NCBI GenBank assembly: GCA_022495005.1
Contig: JAGYXB010000458.1
Location: 186,001 to 250,000 of the forward strand
Length of the DNA stretch: 64,000 nt
Direction of reading: 5' to 3'
Origin: Rhyacophila brunnea
Taxonomy: Eukaryota > Arthropoda > Insecta > Trichoptera > Rhyacophilidae
In this document: positions 57,960 to 64,000 of the stretch, one piece after another
Numbering within the stretch: the first letter of the stretch is position 1
Layout of the letters: every line of letters begins with the position of its first letter
The notes under the pieces: model-generated
The model's database searches: none
Told to the model about the DNA's origin: nothing
The model's input: the letters and a program-made list of their open reading frames with translations, nothing else
Position numbers and translations under genes: made by a program

Positions 57960-59810
57960 AGTAAACAAATAAAGATGCAATTATCGTATTATTTACTATT
58001 TCTACTTGGAACATTGTGGATATATCCGGAAAGTTTTTTTACGAAATGCTCGTTGGCAATTATTTGGTCCTTAAAGCTACCTCGTCAATAATTATAGAGA
58101 TCTGCTGGGTTGTTTCATCAGTTTTTTGTGTTAACACTTCACTCAGAATATTTAATTCTTATCGATAATTTATTATTTTTATTTATAATGGTCAAGTATC
58201 CTGTTACTCAGAAATTTCTTTTTAATCATTAATAATCTCTAATTTATAATAATATAAAAAATAAATTGAAATCTGCAACGTTTTTTCTGTCACGCTCTAT
58301 TTTCATAGATTTTCCATACATCTAGTGACTTGAAATTAAGTACACAAATATACGGTCACCATTTTATTAAAATTTGTAAATTAGTTTGCTAGTCATACAT
58401 CGGTTAAATATTATACAACATTCTCAAAAAATATATTTTTATTAATGATTCTATCGATCTGAAACCTTCACTAACTGATTTCTACTAGGCCAGTGATGGC
58501 GAAACTATGGCCTATGGAGATGAATTTTCATTGCACGTGAATGTTTTATTTTGAAACGAGAAAAAACCTACAATAATGACAGATCCGAATTGTATAAAAA
58601 ATAGCAAGCAATATGTAATACTCTTCAATGATTTATAATGATTGAGACCAATCGGCCAATTAAAAATATAAATATTCAACCAACGCATGATGAAATTTAT
58701 CAGCAGTCATTAAAATATAAACACCTGCTTATTATTTTACCTTAACGCTAAAAACGGAAAACCGCTCAGTGATAGGGAATATAATAATATGAAAGAAGCG
58801 TAGTTAAATGCTTCCACGATCTCCTTAAAAAATTGAAAATAAGGAAAAAAATATTTAATGAATAAAAGATTAGCCTTCGGCTAGAAACACAGTGAAAATA
58901 GAATCTCAAGAACTCGATTTATTTTTCAAGATAATGAAATTTTAATAATTCATTAATTCGCGTCATCATGTTGTATAATAATATATACCAAAATGTGCCT
59001 AATCAGTATAATAATACAATATTATTATTAACTGTAGATAACTAATTATATAAAAGTATAATTTATTATAATATAATTATGTTATAGTTACTCATCCCAT
59101 ATAGTTACATTATTAATATGTTTTATTTTAACTAAGAATAATTAGCTTTTAATACCATTAATATGACTAATAATATATTGAATAAATATTACCTTTTACT
59201 AAGTATTACAGAATTCTCTGAAATATTATTTGAACGATACAATAATTTAGTAGCATTTTACGAGAAATATATTATTATCATAAATGTATTAGGCTTTAAG
59301 CGACATCTCATGCATTAGCGGTGCTAATCTGATTATCTCTCCGATAAATTAATTTCCCACAGGTACCATCACATGTGTTTTGTCAATATTCCGGTTTATT
59401 ACATTATTTGATGTATTGCATGACTTCACCAGCGTCAAATATATATACACATAATATACGTAATATATATATATTAAATATATTATGTGTACATATATTC
59501 TAATTGGGAACATTCATGGTTCATTGATTCACGTTATAATGTATAATAATATAATCATCTCAATTTTATTGGTATTTGACTAATTGTTAACGAATCAATT
59601 AATTGATTTATCTATTAATATGTTAACATTTAATTTTACGTAATTATTTTATATTTAGCTTTCAGCTACATTTTCAATTTGTATTTTATTGTGTTTTTTA
59701 CTACGAGTTTTTACAAATACGTTAAATATTTAAAATATTAAAAAAAATATACCTCATCCTTTAACTTAGGTAATAAGGTTTTACCTTCGTATAAAAAATA
59801 AAGAAAAATA
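57960..59810. other. Intron of locus X, no other gene seen
   Basis: AT-rich. At 58497 cagtgatggcgaaactatgg looks like a hAT terminal repeat, but no matching end was found. A locally palindromic acacataatatacgtaatat stretch lies near 59450-59490. Confidence 0.35.
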
Positions 59811-59814
59811 ATAA

Positions 59815-59905
59815 ATAAATGTATTCCTTGCCAGTGTCTATTTGCCATTAGTTAATGAATGCACATAGTGCCTGAAGATGCCGAAAGGCAAAAGCTGGAT
59901 TACAA
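59815..59905 (+). repeat. Dispersed repeat family D, copy 4 (hammerhead-like motif)
   Basis: Contains ctgaagatgccgaaaggcaa at 59872 after gcacatagtgc. Upstream gccagtgtctatttgcca parallels the region before the motif at 26560-26660. The gaaac box is caaaag here, so this copy could not be a working ribozyme. Confidence 0.4.
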
Positions 59906-60064
59906 AATATTTGTTTAAAAAAAACACATTTTTCAAACACGTTTTCATAACTCAAATTAAATATAAATGTTTATTTCACTTTTTTTAGACGATTAAAAAA
60001 TATATACGCTGATTTGCAACAATCTCATATGGAAGGCCACTAAATACTATCTATAGAGTGTATA

Positions 60065-60185
60065 CGGCGGAGCTACGGGATGCTAGATGTTTGACCTGGA
60101 ACGAAGCAAGAAGACTGGCGAGCGACAGGGATTCTTGGAGGCACCGCGTGGTGTCCATATGCTTCAACTAAGGGGTGAATATGGC
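60065..60185 (+). mobile_element. Non-LTR retrotransposon 3' fragment
   Basis: The plus strand gives ELRDARCLTWNEARRLASDR, then DSWRHRVVSICFN and a stop, the C-terminal end of the same LINE family as 26130-26400. About 40 codons remain. Confidence 0.75.
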
Positions 60186-60775
60186 CAAAGAAGAAGCACT
60201 ACAGAGGCAATTTACTTGACCATGTGGTAAAATAAAAATAAGCTTCAGGGTCAATACTGACAAACATGTTTGTATTTCTTATTAAGGTTAAGATCCTCAA
60301 AATAATATTATATTATCAAACAGCTTCGTCAAGCATTAGTACATATCGTTAGTTTTTGCGTGCTTTAATTAAAACATCATTTCAAAAAACCATGCGTTGC
60401 TACTTCCGATGAGACAGTAAAGAAACTATCCCCAAATATACCCACATATTTTGCTTGTTTGACAGTTGGTGTATTTTTACATATTTTTATTAGCAGCGGA
60501 AAACATGTTAATTTGTATAAAACAATAATAATAATTGTAAAAAGCTTTAATACAATATGTAATTATTTGTTTAAGGATATATGTATCTTGGCCTGGAATA
60601 GGGATTTAATAAAACTTTTTAATCACGTAGGTAGTAAACATTTTACGACATGCCAGTAACTTTGAGATAAAAATATATATTGAACAAAATTCAACAGTTT
60701 CCTAAACTTTTGAAGTCCAAATGTCCGCTGGCATCTTGTTGGCAGATAGTTTAAAATCAATTGAGCGTGGCTTAC

Positions 60776-60911
60776 CGACGACATCGATGTGAGTGGTCAC
60801 AACAGCTGTTGAAAAGGACGGAGATTCGGCTGAAACTTCGCAGCTGAAGTTGCCCGACAGTGTAAACTCCAACTGTCTCAGGACCACTTGTGTGCCGTTG
60901 GAAAGAGACAT
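60776..60911 (-). CDS. Beat-like locus X, exon 3 (second half of Ig domain 1)
   Basis: Acceptor tttttctag, 136 nt, donor gtcg/gtaagc. It encodes MSLSNGTQVVLRQLEFT then SGNFSCEVSAESPSFSTAVV, ending HIDVV. CEVSAESPSF is close to the CEVSAEAPSF of Drosophila Beat proteins and is the most typical Beat sequence here. The first Met is internal. Exons 1 and 2 were not found up to 64000, so the gene probably starts outside the window. Confidence 0.93.
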
Positions 60912-60999
60912 CTAGAAAAAAAGAGCAACAAAAAAATGTATTCAGTACTAATTAAAATTAATTTAATTTACAGATTTTAAAAATCATTTTTATATTTAA

Positions 61000-61205
61000 G
61001 TAATTACTTTTTTTATTGAACGAATAATTCACAAGATTTAAGAATGTAACATTCTAATTATTAAGCATGCATAATTTTGAAAACACTTCTGAGAAAATAT
61101 ATTACAACCAATAGAAAAAATCTTTTTGAAAAAAGTTAGACACTCCGCAGGAATCGAATCTACATCTCTCGGATTTCATGCCCGAGAGATTTTATGCATA
61201 TATTG
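61000..61205. repeat. Inverted-repeat family F with tRNA-like module, copy 4 (partial)
   Basis: Begins attgaacgaataattcacaa, continues aaaacacttctgagaaaata and ttgaaaaaagttagacactc, then cgcaggaatcgaatctacat, a B-box complement. It stops within the tRNA-like module. It lies just upstream (minus-strand sense) of X exon 3. Confidence 0.6.
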
Positions 61206-61844
61206 TATAGACAAACAGTGCATTTTATTGATACATCTTATGATGTATTTTTATGGTGTATTTTGGAAAACTAACATTGTATTTAAATGGTTTTTTACTG
61301 GAAATATGACATTTCTTGTATATAATCATACAACGAATTTAAATGGCACTAAACTCGTTTACTTAGGATCATAACCATTATATTATGTAATTCTAGGACC
61401 TTTTATATAGATTTCCAATTAAATTCCTTCATATTTTTATTAGTTCATTTTTGCGTTCGGTTTCTGCATTTTAGTCACCTTATTAAATACAATATCCACT
61501 TAAATTGTCTTGCAGACTTATATTAATTATCATTAAAATGTTACCTAATAATCATAATTTAAACATTTTTAAATAATCTTGATATTTAAATAAGTCCTAA
61601 AATATAATTAAAATTGAAAAATGTATTCCGATCAACATGAGCCTGATAAGAATTTATTATAGCTTAATTTTAGTATTCTTTGATTGTATGATAAAAACAT
61701 ATTATGGTCACTGTATCTAAAAGTGTTTTTTTTCTATAAAAATAATCTAAAATAAAAATTATCTATAAAGCAGAGAAATGTCGTTTGTTAAACGTTTGTC
61801 TCAGTCAAATCTTACGGGTACATTAGTACGACCGCAGTTATAAA

Positions 61845-62165
61845 CACGCGAGTTCGTGAGCGGACACAGCAGCCGTCGGTGATTGAGGTAATCACCAAGA
61901 GACGTTTTACGTAGCTGGTACATGTGTTCCGGATACCGCTAAAGAGTACGACACTTCGTACCCTTGTGGCACAGTCTCAAGGGTTTTGTCATCGTGGCCG
62001 CCCCTCTCTCACCCTGTAGCGGTGCTACAAAAGCGATCTACGCGCTGCAGGTCTGGAATGGCGGGAGGCGCAAGATTTGGCGATGGATCGAGGAAAGTGG
62101 CGCAAACTTGTGCTTTCCCTATGCCCAATACTGGGTCGTGACAGGGTGAAAGAAGATAAGAAGAG
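61845..62165 (+). mobile_element. Non-LTR retrotransposon 3' fragment (family G, copy 2)
   Basis: The plus strand with shifts gives QPSVIEVITKRRFT, TLRTLVAQSQGF, DLRAAGLEWREAQDLAMDRG and KWRKLVLSLCPILG, the LINE ORF2 C-terminal end. It is the inverted relative of 28985-29345. Confidence 0.72.
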
Positions 62166-62454
62166 AAGGTTAAAGCAGAGACAAAAAACATTACAAAACT
62201 ACAGATCTGAAATACATAGTATATTGTTATTGATTTAAAAAACATGTATCTTTAAACAATCTGTATCATTAGCAAAACGAGCTATTTTTTACTACGCTTA
62301 AATGTTTTCTATTCGAATAAAATACTAATATATATAAAAAATAAGCCTCTTGATATTACATTGTTAAATGTCTTGAAGCAGCTGTCAATATCTCCAATTA
62401 GAAACTTGAATTAGTCAAGGCTTACTTGGCAAATTTGGTATATTTATTATTACA

Positions 62455-62712
62455 ATGCATTTGAATGTAGATAGATGTCGACAGAAAATGAATGTCTGTG
62501 GAAAGATGGGAAACATTGACACTTTACCAGGCAGGCCTAGTTTTCCGGAAGTACAACGGCGCGTAACAGCTAATGAGTTTTCGCGGAAACCGGAATAATC
62601 AAACGGAACATTTCCAACGGTTTGGAAAATTAAACTGAATAATATAGAATTCGAAGGAGATCGTGTTTTATTCAAATTTACAACCTCGTTCTTTTCAAAT
62701 AAGTATCACTGA
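62455..62712 (+). pseudogene. Unrecognised frame with one stop (47 + 37 codons)
   Basis: From ATG at 62455 the frame reads 47 codons (ending ANEFSRKPE), a TAA at 62596-62598, then 37 more codons including GTFPTVWKIKLNNIEFEGD and ending NKYH. Base composition is less AT-rich than the surroundings and the text looks protein-like. The family is not recognised. It could be a remnant of a transposon gene or of a host exon; chance is not excluded. Confidence 0.3.
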
Positions 62713-64000
62713 TTACTCAGTAAAATGGATATATTTCCAAGAAAGAGTAGCATGGTTTTACTACAACTAGATAACTATAATTATTTAGTCATTGTTGGGA
62801 AAATTAAATTTAAACTTCACTTGATTAACATAAATATAGACTATAATAATAATTATAATTTAAAATAAAAATGGAAAATTTTGCTTATTCAATTATTGAA
62901 AACAATTAAATATTATTCAATTGTATGAAAAAATATTGTAGATTTGGGTATTATCTTATTTATTTAATGCATTTATGTTTTTAATGTTATCTAATATTTG
63001 CAAACACAAAATTAACACAGTTCCCATTAACTTTTGACTTACCTAGTTATATCATTTTGTAGAGAAGGAAATAATGTAGAAATATATTCAATAGCTATCT
63101 CAAAAACAGTGAAAATCGAGTTATCTACTTGTAGTATTTTGGTGACGATTTATTTAGATACCTACTTATAAAAGTACATCAGTGGGAATATGGCGATAAT
63201 TCAGTATATATTTTTCAATTCGAGGTGTTGCAATACTACAAACACGGTCCATACTGGTTTTCAAAAAACTATTTTATTTAAATTACGCTATCGATCTAAA
63301 GCTTTCACCAACAGATTGTTAAAATATAAAAATTATTTTCATATAATGAAATTCAAATATTTCATTACTGAGCGTTATTATTATTTTTCAAGGGTAGTAA
63401 AATGAGGGTAGATGGGAAGCCAGGTGAATAGTAAGACTCTCCACTAGTCTTTATAAAGCTCAAGCCATTAACTGAGGGTATTTTATGTTTTTTTTCCTAA
63501 ATTATAATTAATGAGTTTTGATCCAATTGTGATCGGTTTTAGTGAGCCGGATAAGGTAGTTTAAGGCATTTTTAAGCTCCATATACCTTTAAGCCAATGC
63601 ACTGAAAATAAAAAAAAAACTTTTAATAATAATGTTTTAGACATAATATTATATTGAGTGAATAATCTCTGGATAAATATAATCGACTTATTATTTTATT
63701 TTAATTGGTAAGTATGCAAAAGGCACAAAACGTCCGTAGCCCGCCTTAAAACTCTCAGGATCGACAAACTTAATACACGAAAGTATATGGCAGCAGAAAG
63801 TTGGTTGTCTAGAATAGTAAAAAAGCTTCTAGAGGTTTTTATACGTCACTGAATTTACCTTAATGATACTGATATTAATTCACTTTAGTTTTTTTTCTAA
63901 GTTACAGTTTAAACAGAATTATAAAATATATAATGAACTGAAACATTGCTTAGGTAGGTATACTAGTTACAAAGGTAAATTTTCAGCGGAAAACGCTTCG
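62713..64000. other. AT-rich, no gene recognised
   Basis: Expected position for exons 1 and 2 of locus X if introns were short, but no signal-peptide exon or LYSVKWY-like strand was seen on the minus strand. A splice-donor-like gtaagtca is present on the reverse strand at about 63034-63041 without a convincing exon. Confidence 0.35.

Noticed and set aside
1..64000. CRISPR arrays, bacterial operons, riboswitches or rRNA genes
   Set aside because: None seen; the window is typical insect nuclear DNA and its tandem arrays are retroelement-derived, without spacer structure.

Overview
The window is nuclear DNA of an insect. It is strongly AT-rich, its genes have widely spaced exons with GT-AG introns, and it is crowded with metazoan transposons (hAT, piggyBac, Penelope-like, RTE-like and jockey-like non-LTR elements, foldback elements, tRNA-derived repeats). 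Recurrent taggtacctacctat and ataatattat strings, together with the transposon mix, suggest a sap-sucking hemipteran (aphid, phylloxeran or relative). That last placement is inference only.

The host genes are all on the minus strand. They form a tandem cluster of beaten path (Beat)-like immunoglobulin genes that no single long ORF reveals, because the exons are 58-218 nt long and lie 1-11 kb apart. By exon phase, splice sites and family motifs five loci can be recognised. (X) exons at 60776-60911, 57767-57900, 55975-56173 and 53978-54153; two half-Ig pairs, with the last exon encoding a transmembrane helix and short tail; its 5' exons probably lie beyond position 64000. (Y) a signal-peptide exon at 43909-43966 and two second-Ig exons at 33849-33946 and 33033-33209. 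(Z) exons at 31557-31732, 29515-29644, 28618-28751 and 25774-25986. (V) exons at 24224-24441, 22242-22377, 19274-19410 and 17762-17968. (W) a signal-peptide exon at 10293-10350 followed by a dead second exon at 7151-7326. Exon phases agree across copies (exon 1 ends in phase 1, exon 2 in phase 0, exon 3 in phase 1, exon 4 in phase 0). Z, V and Y stop inside exon 5 and so look secreted; X continues to a membrane anchor. Beat proteins are known in Drosophila as secreted or membrane Ig proteins of axon guidance that pair with Sidestep receptors.

The rest is repeats. Main items from left to right: a foldback element inside a tRNA-derived SINE (3.3-3.7 kb); a jockey-like LINE inserted in a repeat whose uninterrupted copy lies at 51.6-52.3 kb; a 16-copy tandem expansion of a retroelement tail (15.4-17.6 kb); a decayed piggyBac with TTAA ends (19.8-21.6 kb); a Penelope-like element with a GIY-YIG domain (32.1-32.9 kb); a nearly intact 2.6-kb hAT transposon with a perfect 8-bp target duplication and one in-frame TGA (34.4-37.0 kb), sitting in the middle of a larger inverted-repeat element with tRNA-like modules; a seven-copy ~137-bp array of RTE 3' ends (39.6-40.5 kb); and an older hAT relic (44.2-47.4 kb) containing a 1.39-kb palindromic TTAA element. 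Many insertions lie in introns of the Beat-like genes.

Most remaining sequence is AT-rich and shows no gene by eye. Exon calls were made by reading and were not confirmed by transcripts.
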